Positions 10,011 to 18,900 are shown, numbered from the stretch's first letter. The stretch: DNA of 64,000 nucleotides from Dokdonella_A sp963758365 (GCA_963758365.1 CAVWVB010000001.1:1488001-1552000); one strand, 5' to 3'. Numbers and translations are program-made. Notes: generated by a model from the letters alone, not told the origin.

Positions 10011-10684
10011 TCGCATCGCGCAGAACGCACGATTGCATGCGTCTGGTCGGCGCCGTTGCCGCCCTCGTTCTGGGCGGCTGCATCGAGACACGATTCGAGT
10101 CGATGCCCGGCGGCTCGGTCGAGACCTGCGATGCGCGCTGGCAAGGGCTGTGGGTCGGCACCGATCATCCGGCTGCCGATCCGAACGGCGAGACCACCGC
10201 ATTCCAGGTCGACAGGAACTGCGGGTTCACGGTGATCGATCAGCCCGAACCCGGCGGCGTCTTCAAACGCGTGCGCGTGCCGATGAACTACGTGCATGCG
10301 GATGGCAACGACTATCTCGTCGTCGCCGACCGTGCGATCGGGGAACTGGTCAAGCTGCCGCCGCCTCACGGTATCGATCCACTGCCGCGGCAGTCGTTCT
10401 TTTTCGCGCGTTATCGCATGCGCGGCAACCATGTCGAGATTTTCCAGGTCGATAGCGCCGAGGTCGCCAGGCGCGTCATCGACGGCGCGCTCGAGGGCAG
10501 CGTCGACAAGACCGCCAACGACCTGCATGTCTACGTACGCGGCAATAGCGCGCAGATGCTGGAGCTGATCCGCGGCAAGTCGATTTTCGAGGCGAAAGCG
10601 ACCCTGCAACTGGAGCGCAGCGATCTGGATATCGACGCGTGGGAGCGCGCGCGACGAACCGCCACGGCGAGATCTTCGCGGTGA
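10007..10684 (+). CDS. Putative lipoprotein in the liu cluster
   Basis: 225 residues from the ATG that overlaps the previous stop (ATGA). A signal segment RLVGAVAALVLGGC ends in a lipobox, with the lipid-accepting Cys encoded at 10079-10081. The mature part is a globular domain of unknown family with Cys pairs (ETCDARWQGLW, DRNCGFTV) and a C-terminal alpha/beta region. Two other starts are possible: ATG at 9980, behind a strong GGAGGAG, and ATG at 10037, which gives the most compact lipoprotein signal. An outer-membrane or periplasmic location is inferred. No function can be assigned, and its place between leucine-degradation genes is unexplained. Confidence 0.7.
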   Translation: MIASRRTHDCMRLVGAVAALVLGGCIETRFESMPGGSVETCDARWQGLWVGTDHPAADPNGETTAFQVDRNCGFTVIDQPEPGGVFKRVRVPMNYVHADGNDYLVVADRAIGELVKLPPPHGIDPLPRQSFFFARYRMRGNHVEIFQVDSAEVARRVIDGALEGSVDKTANDLHVYVRGNSAQMLELIRGKSIFEAKATLQLERSDLDIDAWERARRTATARSSR

Positions 10685-10689
10685 GCACC

Positions 10690-11577
10690 ATGCCCACTGA
10701 CGTGCGCATCGTCGAGGTCGGTGCCCGCGACGGACTGCAGAACGAGAAGGCGATCGTGCCGACTGCGACCAAGATCGAACTGATCGATCGTCTGTCCTTG
10801 ACCGGCCTGCGCACGATCGAAGCGACCAGCTTCGTCAGCCCACGATGGGTTCCGCAGCTTGCGGATGCGACCGAAGTCTTCACCGCGATCACACGCAGAC
10901 CCGGCGTGGCCTATCCGGTTCTGGTGCCGAATCTGCAAGGGTACGAGCGCGCGCGCTCGGCGGGTGCGAATGAGATAGCGATCTTCACTGCGGCGAGCGA
11001 GGCGTTCAATCGCAGGAACATCAACGCGTCGATCGACGAATCGATCGAACGCTTCATTCCAGTCCTGGAGCGCGCGCGCACCGATGCGGTGAGAGTCCGC
11101 GGTTACGTCTCCACGGTCCTCGGTTGCCCGTATCAGGGCGAAGTCGCGGTCGCCGATGTCGTGCGCGTGGCGCGGCGGCTGCACGAACTCGGCTGCTACG
11201 AGATCTCGCTTGGCGATACGATCGGTGTCGGCACGCCGGGAAAGGCGCGCGCGATGCTGCGCGCGGTTGCCGCCCAGGTACCTATGTCGGCGCTCGCCGT
11301 GCATTTCCACGACACGCGCGGTCAGGCGCTGGCGAACATCCTCGCCTGCCTCGAGGAAGGCGTCGGCGTCGTCGACAGCTCGATTTCGGGCACCGGTGGC
11401 TGCCCGTACGCGAACGGCGCAACCGGCAACGTGGCCACCGAGGACGTGACCTATATGCTCGAAGGCCTGGGCATTGCGACCGGCGTGAACCTCGCCGCGC
11501 TGATCGAGATCGGCCTGTGGCTGAGCGAACGCCTCCAGCGTGAAACCAACAGCCGCGTGGCGCGCGCCAGCGTCTGA
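10690..11577 (+). CDS. liuE: Hydroxymethylglutaryl-CoA lyase
   Basis: 295 residues, the usual bacterial size. It has the TIM-barrel opening IVEVGARDGLQNE with catalytic Arg13 and Asp14. AVHFHDTRGQALAN carries metal ligands His205 and His207. The lyase signature SGTGGCPYANGATGN has the active-site Cys238. It cleaves HMG-CoA to acetoacetate and acetyl-CoA, the last step of leucine degradation. The ATG at 10690 is chosen; an in-frame GTG at 10681 overlapping the preceding stop is possible. It ends the run of co-directional liu genes. Confidence 0.95.
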   Translation: MPTDVRIVEVGARDGLQNEKAIVPTATKIELIDRLSLTGLRTIEATSFVSPRWVPQLADATEVFTAITRRPGVAYPVLVPNLQGYERARSAGANEIAIFTAASEAFNRRNINASIDESIERFIPVLERARTDAVRVRGYVSTVLGCPYQGEVAVADVVRVARRLHELGCYEISLGDTIGVGTPGKARAMLRAVAAQVPMSALAVHFHDTRGQALANILACLEEGVGVVDSSISGTGGCPYANGATGNVATEDVTYMLEGLGIATGVNLAALIEIGLWLSERLQRETNSRVARASV

Positions 11578-11610
11578 GCGCATGCGCTCATCGCCTGCCG
11601 CGGCGGCGGC

Positions 11611-11616
11611 TATACT
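11611..11616 (+). promoter_or_regulatory. -10 element upstream of the cyanophycinase-like gene
   Basis: TATACT lies 25 bases before the ATG and is followed by a C/G-rich discriminator (CCGG). No clear -35 is seen. This marks a transcription start separate from the liu genes. Confidence 0.35.
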
Positions 11617-11640
11617 CCGGCTTTCCGCAGCGATCCGTCG

Positions 11641-12453
11641 ATGCCCGCGAAACTTGTCCCTGACCGCAGCCGCGGCCTGATCATCGCCGGCGGCAGCATC
11701 GGCGCAGGCGAGCGTGACCGCCAGCTGCTCGGGCGCTTGCTCGCGCTGCTGGAACCGCAGCCACGCGTCGTTCTGGTCGGCACGCCGGACAATGCCGAGG
11801 ATGCCGAGGGGGATCTCGAGAGCCTGCTGTTCGGCGCCGGCGCGGGCGAGGTTCACCGGCGTACCCTGCTGGCGCGCGCGGACAGCGAGCAACGTGCCGT
11901 GCTCGATGTCGTCGAACACGCCCATGTCGTGTTCCTGATTTCCGACCAGCCGCTGCGCCTGTCGACGCTGATCGGTGGAACCTCGCTGGCGCGCTCGCTG
12001 CGACGACGCAACGCCGACGGCCTGGCCGTGGCCGGTTTCGGCGCCGGTGCTGCACTGCTCTGCGAGCACATGCTGACCCACGGTACGGAAGGTGCAACGC
12101 CGCGCATCGGCGGCGCGAGCTTCGCGCCCGGCCTCGGCCTGACCAACCGGGTCGTCATCGATCAGGGCGGCCACGCCAGCGATCGCCTGGGACGCCTGCT
12201 CGCGGCATTGGCCCTGAACCCGTTCGCGCTGGGCCTGGGGCTCGACGCAGCCACCGCTGCGGTGATCGGCACCGACAATGTGCTCGAAGTCATCGGCGGC
12301 GGCGGCGTCACCGTGATCGACCCTGCCGAGATGACCGACTCGAACGTCGCCGACCTCATGCCGGGTGCACCGATCCGGATCACCAACCTGCGCCTGCATG
12401 CGCTCACCGGCGGCGCGCGCTACGACCTCGACTTCCGCCGCACGGTCGGCTGA
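11641..12453 (+). CDS. Cyanophycinase-like protein lacking the catalytic serine
   Basis: 270 residues, full length for peptidase family S51. The whole fold is recognisable: GLIIAGGSIG (12-21), a degenerate GGDQ-like loop ISDQPLRLSTLIGGTSL (100-116), the nucleophile elbow AGFGAGAAL (131-139), GLGLTNRVVIDQ (164-175) and a tail typical of the family. In active cyanophycinases the elbow reads GTSAGA with Ser as nucleophile; here the Ser position (134) is Gly. The region after VVIDQ is GGHASDRLGRLL rather than the usual HFxxRxRLGRL, shifting the His. It is therefore probably inactive as a beta-Asp-Arg hydrolase. No cyanophycin synthetase is visible in this window. Confidence 0.8.
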   Translation: MPAKLVPDRSRGLIIAGGSIGAGERDRQLLGRLLALLEPQPRVVLVGTPDNAEDAEGDLESLLFGAGAGEVHRRTLLARADSEQRAVLDVVEHAHVVFLISDQPLRLSTLIGGTSLARSLRRRNADGLAVAGFGAGAALLCEHMLTHGTEGATPRIGGASFAPGLGLTNRVVIDQGGHASDRLGRLLAALALNPFALGLGLDAATAAVIGTDNVLEVIGGGGVTVIDPAEMTDSNVADLMPGAPIRITNLRLHALTGGARYDLDFRRTVG

Positions 12454-12459
12454 AGCCGG

Positions 12460-12954
12460 ATGTCTTCGAAGCCGACCTTCTCGATCCGGCGCATCGAAGT
12501 TCGCGACGACGCCGAGATCGCGGCGGTGATCCGCGCGGTGATGCCCGAGTTCGGAGCGGACGGTCCGGGATTCGCGATTCACGACCCGGAGGTCGCGGCG
12601 ATGAGCGCGGCGTACGCAACGCGTCGGCATGCCTATTTCGTGGTCGAAAGCGACGGTGCTGTGCTCGGCGGCGGCGGCATCGCACCGCTGCAAGGCAGCG
12701 ACGACGCGACCTGCGAACTGCGCAAGATGTATTTCATGCCGGAATTGCGCGGCCTCGGTGCGGGGCGCGCGCTGATCGAGCGGTGTCTGCAGACCGCGCG
12801 GGACTTCGGATTTGCACGCTGCTATCTGGAGACGCTGACCGGCATGGACGCCGCGCAAGCGCTCTACCTCGCGTGCGGATTCCAGCGCATCGAGCGTGCT
12901 CTGGGCTCGACCGGCCATCACGGCTGCAACCGGTTCTACCTGCGCGCTCTCTAG
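12460..12954 (+). CDS. GNAT family N-acetyltransferase
   Basis: 164 residues. The acetyl-CoA-binding core is visible as ELRKMYFMPELRGLGAGRALIERCL (about 87-111), with motif A RGLGAG, followed by the beta-bulge region ARCYLETLTGMDAAQALYLACGFQRIE typical of GNATs. The substrate is unknown. It begins 6 bases after the cyanophycinase-like stop on the same strand, so the two are probably co-transcribed. Confidence 0.88.
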   Translation: MSSKPTFSIRRIEVRDDAEIAAVIRAVMPEFGADGPGFAIHDPEVAAMSAAYATRRHAYFVVESDGAVLGGGGIAPLQGSDDATCELRKMYFMPELRGLGAGRALIERCLQTARDFGFARCYLETLTGMDAAQALYLACGFQRIERALGSTGHHGCNRFYLRAL

Positions 12955-13125
12955 CTCCTGCGCGCCGATCCCTGGGGCGCGCACGTCCCGGCGGGTCCCT
13001 GCGACTGGCACGGCCCATGCAGACGCGCGGGCATTCCACGCCGCACGTCGTTGACGATGCCGGAGCCCGGGAGCAGATTGGGCCGGCGGCCATCGCCGCA
13101 GCCACGTATTGACGGAGACGAAGCC

Positions 13126-13716
13126 ATGTTTTCCTTCCGTTTGAATTCGCTCACCGCGCTCGCCTGCGCGACCCTCTCCCTCGCCGGCGCCACGGCGCTG
13201 CAGGCCGCCGAATCAAAGTCCAGCGCAAAGGCAGCCGCGCCGACGGACGCGCAAATGATCGCGAGCGCCATGCGTGCCGCGCCTTCCGGCATCTCCCGAA
13301 ACGCGACGATCGTCGTGATGGACGAGGCCGGCAAGATGCGCACCCTGCGCAAGGGTTCCAACAACTTCACCTGCATGCCCGACAACCCGGCGACGCCGGG
13401 ACCCGACTCGATGTGCATGGACGCGAACGCAATGACCTGGGTCGAGGCCTGGGTGGCGCACACGACGCCCGCAAACGGCAAGCTCGGCTTCATGTACATG
13501 CTCGAAGGCGGTACCGACGCGAGCAATACCGATCCCTATGCAACCAAGCCCGATGGCGGCAACCACTGGATCAAGACCGGACCGCACGTCATGATCGTCG
13601 GCGCGGATGCAAGCTTCTACGACGCTTATCCGAAGGATGCGGATCCCGATACGTCGCGACCCTACGTGATGTGGCCCGGTACGCCGTACCAGCACCTGAT
13701 GGCACCGGTCCATTGA
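13126..13716 (+). CDS. Secreted protein of unknown function
   Basis: 196 residues. The ATG at 13126 follows GGAG and opens a signal peptide (hydrophobic core ALACATLSLAGATAL, cleavage near ALQAAE, about residues 26-28). The mature domain begins with an Ala/Ser/Lys-rich linker. It then has conserved-looking segments IVVMDEAGKMRTLRKGSNNFTC, CMDANAMTWVEAW, LGFMYMLEGGTDASNTDP and GPHVMIVG, with a C-terminus rich in Pro, Tyr and Trp. Two Cys residues could form a disulphide. I recognise no named domain. A periplasmic or extracellular location is inferred from the signal peptide; function unknown. Confidence 0.75.
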   Translation: MFSFRLNSLTALACATLSLAGATALQAAESKSSAKAAAPTDAQMIASAMRAAPSGISRNATIVVMDEAGKMRTLRKGSNNFTCMPDNPATPGPDSMCMDANAMTWVEAWVAHTTPANGKLGFMYMLEGGTDASNTDPYATKPDGGNHWIKTGPHVMIVGADASFYDAYPKDADPDTSRPYVMWPGTPYQHLMAPVH

Positions 13717-13802
13717 CTGCGTGACCCGGTGCCGCGCGCGGAGCGCGGCGCGTCCCGGACTCGGCAGGCTCAGGCGCGTGCGTGCGTGTCGGGTCCGGCT
13801 GC

Positions 13803-13808
13803 TAGAAT
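13803..13808 (+). promoter_or_regulatory. -10 element upstream of the SDR gene
   Basis: TAGAAT followed by CCGCG, 30 bases before the SDR start. It has the same hexamer-plus-GC discriminator form as other candidate promoters in this window. Confidence 0.35.
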
Positions 13809-13838
13809 CCGCGCCCTCCCCAATTCGCGGTCTCCAGC

Positions 13839-14606
13839 ATGCAACTCGATCAGGTCAGGGCCGTCGTTACCGGCGGTGCATCCGGACTCGGCCTCGCTGT
13901 CGCAGGTCATCTCATTCGCGGCGGTGCGCAGGTGGCCCTGTTCGATGTCGACGACGCGAAAGGCAGCGCCGCCGCACGCGCACTCGGTGACGCTGCAAGT
14001 TACCTGCACACCGACGTGACCAGCGAGGACGGCGTAGCGTCGAGCATGGCGGCGGCGCGGGAAAAGCTCGGCGGCCTCAATGCGGTGATCAGTTGTGCGG
14101 GCATCCTCGGCGCAGGCCGCGTGCTCGGCAAGCAGGGGCCGATGCCCCTGAAGACCTTCGCGACGACCGTTACGGTCAATCTTGTCGGCAGCTTCAACGT
14201 CGCCAAGGCGGCTGCGGACCTGATGCAGCACAACAGTCCCGGCGAGGACGGAGAGCGCGGCGTGATCGTCAACACGGCCTCGATTGCCGCATTCGAGGGC
14301 CAGATCGGCCAGGCTGCGTATTCAGCATCGAAAGGCGGTATCGTCGGCCTGACCCTGCCGATGGCGCGCGAATTCGCGCGCATTGGCGTACGAGTAATGA
14401 CGGTCGCGCCCGGCGTATTTCACACGCCGATGGTCGACGGCATGCCCGAGCAGGTCTACCAGTCGTTGTGCGCGCAGGTGCCCTACCCGTCCCGACTCGG
14501 CAGGCCCGAGGAGTTCGCCGACACTGTCGCGTTCATCCTGCAGAATCGATATCTCAACGGCGAGACGATCCGCATCGATGGCGCAATCCGCCTGGCGCCG
14601 AAATAA
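13839..14606 (+). CDS. Short-chain dehydrogenase, probable 3-hydroxyacyl-CoA dehydrogenase type 2
   Basis: 255 residues. Classical SDR motifs are TGGASGLG (11-18) for cofactor, LFDVDD (35-40) with an acidic residue implying NAD preference, NAVISCAGI (81-89), Ser148, and YSASK (161-165) with catalytic Tyr and Lys. The extended insertion before the active site and the VAPGVFHTPM segment are typical of the HSD17B10-like 3-hydroxy-2-methylbutyryl/3-hydroxyacyl-CoA dehydrogenases used in isoleucine and fatty acid oxidation. That fits the nearby branched-chain catabolism genes, but precise substrate specificity is inferred. Confidence 0.8.
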   Translation: MQLDQVRAVVTGGASGLGLAVAGHLIRGGAQVALFDVDDAKGSAAARALGDAASYLHTDVTSEDGVASSMAAAREKLGGLNAVISCAGILGAGRVLGKQGPMPLKTFATTVTVNLVGSFNVAKAAADLMQHNSPGEDGERGVIVNTASIAAFEGQIGQAAYSASKGGIVGLTLPMAREFARIGVRVMTVAPGVFHTPMVDGMPEQVYQSLCAQVPYPSRLGRPEEFADTVAFILQNRYLNGETIRIDGAIRLAPK

Positions 14607-14743
14607 CCGGCACGCACGAAGTGGAAATCGGCAATCGCCGAACCGCGATCCCTGCATCCGCGCGACTTCGCAAACCTCGCCACTCGTTCCATCCCGAACT
14701 CGCGTTCCACGGCCCAATTCTTCTTTCCCATTCCAATTCCGCC

Positions 14744-15307
14744 ATGAAAGCCGCCGAAACCAGGAAGGGCAATGTCGTCGAGTACGACGGCAGGGTCTAC
14801 CAGATCCGCGACATCGAACGCAGCGCGCCGCAGGGGCGCGGCGGCAATGTCACCTATCGCTTCATCATGTACAGCGTGCCGGGCGCACAGAAGCTCGATG
14901 TGTCGTTGCGCGCCGAGGATGAGCTCAGGGAAACCGAACTGATCCGGCGTGCAGTCTCGTATTCCTACAAGGATGGCGACGCGTTCGTGTTCATGGATAG
15001 CGAGGACTACAGCCAGTACACGCTGGATGCGAATGTCGTCGGCGATGCTGCCGGTTACCTCGTCGACGGCATCGAGGGTTGCCAGGTGCAGATCATCGAC
15101 GAACTGCCGGTTGCGCTGCAGCTCCCGCAATCGGTCGCCCTCGAGGTCGTCGACACGGCTCCCGAAATGAAGGGAGCGACCGCGACGAAGCGACCCAAGC
15201 CCGCGAAGCTGTCGACCGGCATCGAGATACAGGTGCCCGAATACATCAGGGCCGGCGAAAAGGTGCTGGTCAATACCGTAACCGGTGAATTCGCAGGCCG
15301 CGCCTGA
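14744..15307 (+). CDS. efpL: Elongation factor P-like protein EfpL (YeiP)
   Basis: 187 residues. It has the three-domain EF-P layout: KOW-like KGNVVEYDGRVYQIRDIE, the central OB domain with YSYKDGDAFVFMDSEDYSQYTL, and a C-terminal OB domain with LSTGIEIQVPEYIRAGEKVLVNTVTGEFAGR. The loop that reaches the peptidyl-transferase centre reads SAPQGRGGNVTYRF, with Arg32 at the tip. This is the arginine-tipped longer loop of EfpL rather than the modified Lys of EF-P. EfpL relieves ribosome stalling at polyproline and related motifs. The start ATG at 14744 matches the family N-terminus; the longer open frame upstream is antisense or shadow sequence. Confidence 0.9.
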   Translation: MKAAETRKGNVVEYDGRVYQIRDIERSAPQGRGGNVTYRFIMYSVPGAQKLDVSLRAEDELRETELIRRAVSYSYKDGDAFVFMDSEDYSQYTLDANVVGDAAGYLVDGIEGCQVQIIDELPVALQLPQSVALEVVDTAPEMKGATATKRPKPAKLSTGIEIQVPEYIRAGEKVLVNTVTGEFAGRA

Positions 15308-15335
15308 CCCACTCCGGACGCGTCGGTAACGCGCC

Positions 15336-15354
15336 TCGAGCCGCCGCGGCTCGA
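15336..15354 (+). terminator. Stem-loop downstream of efpL
   Basis: TCGAGCCG-ccg-CGGCTCGA: a perfect 8-bp GC-rich stem with a 3-base loop, 28 bases after the efpL stop. There is no U-tract, so it may be a weak terminator or a 3'-end stabilising hairpin. Confidence 0.4.
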
Positions 15355-15610
15355 ATGCGGCTTGCGCATGCTCGGAGCGCAGCGCAACCCGGGGACGCGT
15401 TCGACGCGCTGGCGAGCGGCACCGCACGACGATCGCATGCCGTGCTGCGCCTGCGATGCGACGCGCGCCGTCGCGATCATGGCCGGTGACACGATCGTCC
15501 GTTTCGGATCTGTCCCAAGCAATCCACGTGCTCAACGCGGCACCAGCCGTCCCTGCGGCAGGAATCGAGCTTGGCGGACGAATCGGTCGGCAAGCGGGCA
15601 ATGACGGCAG

Positions 15611-15639
15611 TTGTCGCCAATGGATCGCTCGCGTATGTT
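15611..15639 (+). promoter_or_regulatory. Candidate promoter of the permease gene
   Basis: TTGTCG and TATGTT separated by exactly 17 bases, about 115 bases upstream of the permease ATG. Both hexamers are imperfect matches to the sigma-70 consensus. Confidence 0.35.
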
Positions 15640-15754
15640 ACCGCGCGGGTCGCGCTTTCCTGCATCCGAGCGATGCGGGGCCGTGCTGCCGGGGCGGAGC
15701 TGCGGCGATGCCGGGCTTCCATCACCACCGTTCGACTCCAGGGGACAATGACCA

Positions 15755-17212
15755 ATGGCGATGTGGCAGCGGCTGACCGCAATCAAGCAGATCGAGGGCG
15801 CGATCCTCGACAACGAGCTCGATCGTTCGCTGGGTCCCTGGGCACTGACCGCGCTCGGCATCGGCGCGATCATCGGTACCGGCATCTTCGTTCTTACCGG
15901 AGTCGCGGCGGCCAACAATGCCGGGCCGGCGCTCATGCTGTCGTTCGTCGTCGCCGGCGTCGTCTGCGGACTCGCGGCCCTGTGCTACGCCGAGTTCGCC
16001 TCGTTGATCCCGGCATCAGGATCCGCGTACTCCTACGCCTATTCGACGATGGGTGAACTGCTGGCCTGGTTCATCGGCTGGGACCTGATTCTCGAATACC
16101 TGGTATCGATCGGTGCGGTTGCGGTCGGCTGGGCCGGTTATTTCACCGCGTTCCTCAAGCATTTCGGCGTCGTGTTTCCGGAAGCACTGCGCAATGCACC
16201 GCTCGCCAAGGGTGAAGGTCCGATCGCGATCGTGACCACGGGCCATCTGATGAACCTGCCCGCGATGCTGATCGTGATGGGCGTAACCGCGCTGTGCTAC
16301 TTCGGCATCCGCCAGTCGTCGACCGTCAACACCTGGATCGTGGTCCTGAAGCTTTCGGTGATCATCCTGTTCATTGCGTTCGGCACCTCCTATATCGTGC
16401 CGGCCAACTGGCACCCGTTCATACCGGAACGCATCGTCGATGCGACCGGTCCTCATTTCGGCGTGCTCGGCATCTTCGAAGGGGCGGCAATCATTTTCTT
16501 CGCGTACATCGGCTTCGACGCGGTTTCCACCGCAGCGCAGGAGGCCAGGAATCCTCAGCGCGACATGCCGATCGGCATCATCGCCTCGCTGCTGATCTGC
16601 ACGATCCTGTATATCGTCGTCGCCGGCGTGTTGACCGGAATGATCCCGTACGCACAGCTCAACGTGTCGCATCCGGTGGCCTATGCGGTCGAACAGGTTC
16701 CCGCGCTGAAGAACTGGCTGGCGCCGCTCATCGAGGTCGGCGCGATCCTCGGCCTGTCTTCGGTGATCCTGGTCATGATGATCGGCCAGCCGCGCATCTT
16801 CTACGCAATGGCCAAGGACGGGCTGTTTCCGCCCGTGTTCGCGCGGGTCCATCCCAAGTACAAGACGCCGCACATCAACACCCTGATCACCGGCGGCATC
16901 GCCACGGTCATGGCCGGCGTGCTGCCGATCGACATCCTTGCCGAGATGACCAATATCGGTACCCTGGCTGCGTTCTTCGTGGTCTGTCTCGCAGTGCTGA
17001 TCCTGCGCTACACGCGTCCGGACCTGCAGCGCAGCTTCAGCGTACCGATGCCCTGGGTCACCTGCCCGCTCGGTGCCGCGGGCTGTGGTTATCTGATCTA
17101 CAGCCTGCCCGTCGACACCTGGATCCGCATGATCGGCTGGGCCGTGCTCGGCTTCATCATCTACTTTTCCTACGGCTACCGGAACAGCCGTTTGTGCGGG
17201 CCGCAGCCGTAG
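15755..17212 (+). CDS. APC-family amino acid permease
   Basis: 485 residues with about 12 hydrophobic segments. The N-terminal signature LGPWALTALGIGAIIGTGIFVLTG, with the GAIIGTGIF substrate-binding kink of TM1, is diagnostic of APC transporters. FFAYIGFDAVSTAAQEARNP is the TM6 region of the cationic amino acid transporter (CAT/YfnA-like) branch. A GGGGAC-like ribosome-binding site precedes the ATG at 15755. It probably imports amino acids by proton symport; the substrate is not evident. It is preceded by a 447-base gap and followed convergently by rmuC. Confidence 0.9.
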   Translation: MAMWQRLTAIKQIEGAILDNELDRSLGPWALTALGIGAIIGTGIFVLTGVAAANNAGPALMLSFVVAGVVCGLAALCYAEFASLIPASGSAYSYAYSTMGELLAWFIGWDLILEYLVSIGAVAVGWAGYFTAFLKHFGVVFPEALRNAPLAKGEGPIAIVTTGHLMNLPAMLIVMGVTALCYFGIRQSSTVNTWIVVLKLSVIILFIAFGTSYIVPANWHPFIPERIVDATGPHFGVLGIFEGAAIIFFAYIGFDAVSTAAQEARNPQRDMPIGIIASLLICTILYIVVAGVLTGMIPYAQLNVSHPVAYAVEQVPALKNWLAPLIEVGAILGLSSVILVMMIGQPRIFYAMAKDGLFPPVFARVHPKYKTPHINTLITGGIATVMAGVLPIDILAEMTNIGTLAAFFVVCLAVLILRYTRPDLQRSFSVPMPWVTCPLGAAGCGYLIYSLPVDTWIRMIGWAVLGFIIYFSYGYRNSRLCGPQP

Positions 17213-17385
17213 CGTGATGCATCTCGAGCGTGGCGATGGCCGGCGTGCGCGCCGGTCCCCGCCGCGCTCTGCCTGCGTCGCGAACGGGTCCCGGCCGGCG
17301 CGTGGTCGCGGCCATGTTCGGCGACGCGGCAGATGGGCGCTTGCGAGTTCACGGGATACCTCTTCGGCGGCCGCATGCTCAACCT

Positions 17386-18900
17386 TTATGCCGGCGTCTG
17401 GTCCTCGCCCGCGCCATCCGTATCCGTCTGCGCGGCGTCGGCATTCGCTGCATTCAGCAGTCCCGTCGGCAGCTGTTTTCTGACCGACGCGATCTCGGCG
17501 AGGCTCTGAACCTGCAGCAGCACACTGCCCTTGCCGCCTTCGGTCAGGCGGCGCAACGCGCTCGCGTGCGCACGCTGCGCCTTGTCTAGCTGGCTGCCGA
17601 TCGCCTCGATTTCCTCGACCAGCAACGCGAAGTTGTCGTGCAGTTGGCCCGCACGCCGCGCGATCTCGTCTGCCTTGAGGTTGCGACGCTCGATCCGCCA
17701 CAAATGTGCGACCGTGCGCAGCGTCGCGAGCAGGGTACTGGGGCTGACCAGCGAGATGTTCCTGCCCAGCGCATGCGCATAGAGACGCTCGTCGGCGCGT
17801 ACCGCCTCGATGAATGCGCCTTCGACCGGGACAAAGAGGAGTACGAAATCCAGGGTGCGGATGCCTTCGATGTCGCCATAGTTACGCGCCGCAAGCTGGT
17901 CCACGTGACGGCGCAGCGAGGCAACGTGTTCGTCGAGCGCGCGAGCGCGCTCCCCGTCGTCGAGGCTCGCACATGACCGCTCGTACGCGACCAGCGAAAC
18001 CTTCGCGTCGATGACAATGTCCTTCTCGTCCGGAAGGTGCACGACCACGTCAGGACGCTGACGGCGTCCCTCACCGTCGCTGAAATTCGTCTGCGTCGTG
18101 TATTCGCGGCCTGATTGCAGGCCCGATGCCTCGAGCACGCGTTCGAGAACCATTTCGCCCCATGCGCCCTGGGAACGGCTGTCTCCCTTGAGCGCGCGGG
18201 TCAGGTTGATCGCATCCTCGCTAATGCGCTGATTGAGCTGCTTGAGGGTCTGAATCTCCTGCGCAAGCATGCCGCGCTCACGCTGTTCGCTCGCATGGGT
18301 CTGGGTAACCGCCTCGCGGAATTCCTTGAGCTGCAGTTTGAGCGGATCGAGCAGGCCGCCGAGCTGCTGCGCGCTCTGTTCGCGAAAACGTTCCGCCTTG
18401 TCTTCGAGGATTGAATGGGCCAGATTCTGGAATGCTTCGCGCAGATTCAGTTCAGCGCGTTCGAGCAGTTGCAGCTTTTCCGCGGCCGCCTGTGCCTGTT
18501 TCTCCGATCCCGCTTCGAGCGCCGCGTGCTGTCGGGTCAGGCCGAGGAGCCGCGCCTGCGCTTCTTCGCGGCCGCGCCGCGCGTCGGCAAGCTCGATTCC
18601 GAGTGCTTCGGCCTGCGCCTGCTGGGTAGCCGCCTGCATGCTGACCTTGCGGAGGTTCTGCTCGGCCAGATTCCAGGCCGCTTCGAACCGTTCGAGACGC
18701 GCCGCGAGTTCCGCCGTGCGGGCGAGGGCCGAGTCGCGCTGTTCGCTCAGCAGCGCCGCTTCACCGTCCCGACTCGCGCGCCCCGCGGCCTGCGCACCGG
18801 CAATCCAGCGCCGCGACAGCACGAACAACAGCAGCACGCCGAGGCCGAAGCCGGCCAGCGCGACGAGAATCAACCAGGCGATCGGCAAGGGTACGGGCAC
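17386..18900 (-). CDS. rmuC: DNA recombination protein RmuC
   Basis: 504 residues. One N-terminal membrane helix (about 7-28) precedes a long Ala/Gln/Glu/Arg-rich coiled coil (about 40-240). The conserved RmuC nuclease-like domain follows: GAWGEMVLERVLEASGLQSGREY, RPDVVVHLPDEKDIVIDAKVSL with a PD-(D/E)xK-type core, and LDFVLLFVPVEGAFIEAV. RmuC limits inversions at short inverted repeats and has been linked to handling of abnormal DNA structures. The C-terminus is Asp/Ala-rich. It is convergent with the upstream permease and monocistronic by appearance. Confidence 0.93.
   Translation of the reverse strand: MPVPLPIAWLILVALAGFGLGVLLLFVLSRRWIAGAQAAGRASRDGEAALLSEQRDSALARTAELAARLERFEAAWNLAEQNLRKVSMQAATQQAQAEALGIELADARRGREEAQARLLGLTRQHAALEAGSEKQAQAAAEKLQLLERAELNLREAFQNLAHSILEDKAERFREQSAQQLGGLLDPLKLQLKEFREAVTQTHASEQRERGMLAQEIQTLKQLNQRISEDAINLTRALKGDSRSQGAWGEMVLERVLEASGLQSGREYTTQTNFSDGEGRRQRPDVVVHLPDEKDIVIDAKVSLVAYERSCASLDDGERARALDEHVASLRRHVDQLAARNYGDIEGIRTLDFVLLFVPVEGAFIEAVRADERLYAHALGRNISLVSPSTLLATLRTVAHLWRIERRNLKADEIARRAGQLHDNFALLVEEIEAIGSQLDKAQRAHASALRRLTEGGKGSVLLQVQSLAEIASVRKQLPTGLLNAANADAAQTDTDGAGEDQTPA

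Larger units (their letters stand above)
15308..15754 (+). other. Intergenic region between efpL and the permease
   Basis: 447 bases with no convincing gene: the open frames present have Arg/Ala/Ser-rich translations without family features. It holds a stem-loop close to the efpL stop and a possible promoter for the permease near the 3' side. Confidence 0.5.

Noticed and set aside
9709..10455. The open frame beginning with the ATG at 9709
   Set aside because: Its translation has no family features and overlaps the ABM-like and lipoprotein frames, which do.
10531..13011. An 826-codon minus-strand open frame
   Set aside because: It lies opposite liuE, the cyanophycinase-like gene and the GNAT, all with clear motifs; its composition is that of a shadow frame.
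16016..17701. A 561-codon minus-strand open frame
   Set aside because: It is antisense to the amino acid permease and Arg/Asp-rich; long shadow frames are common in GC-rich DNA.
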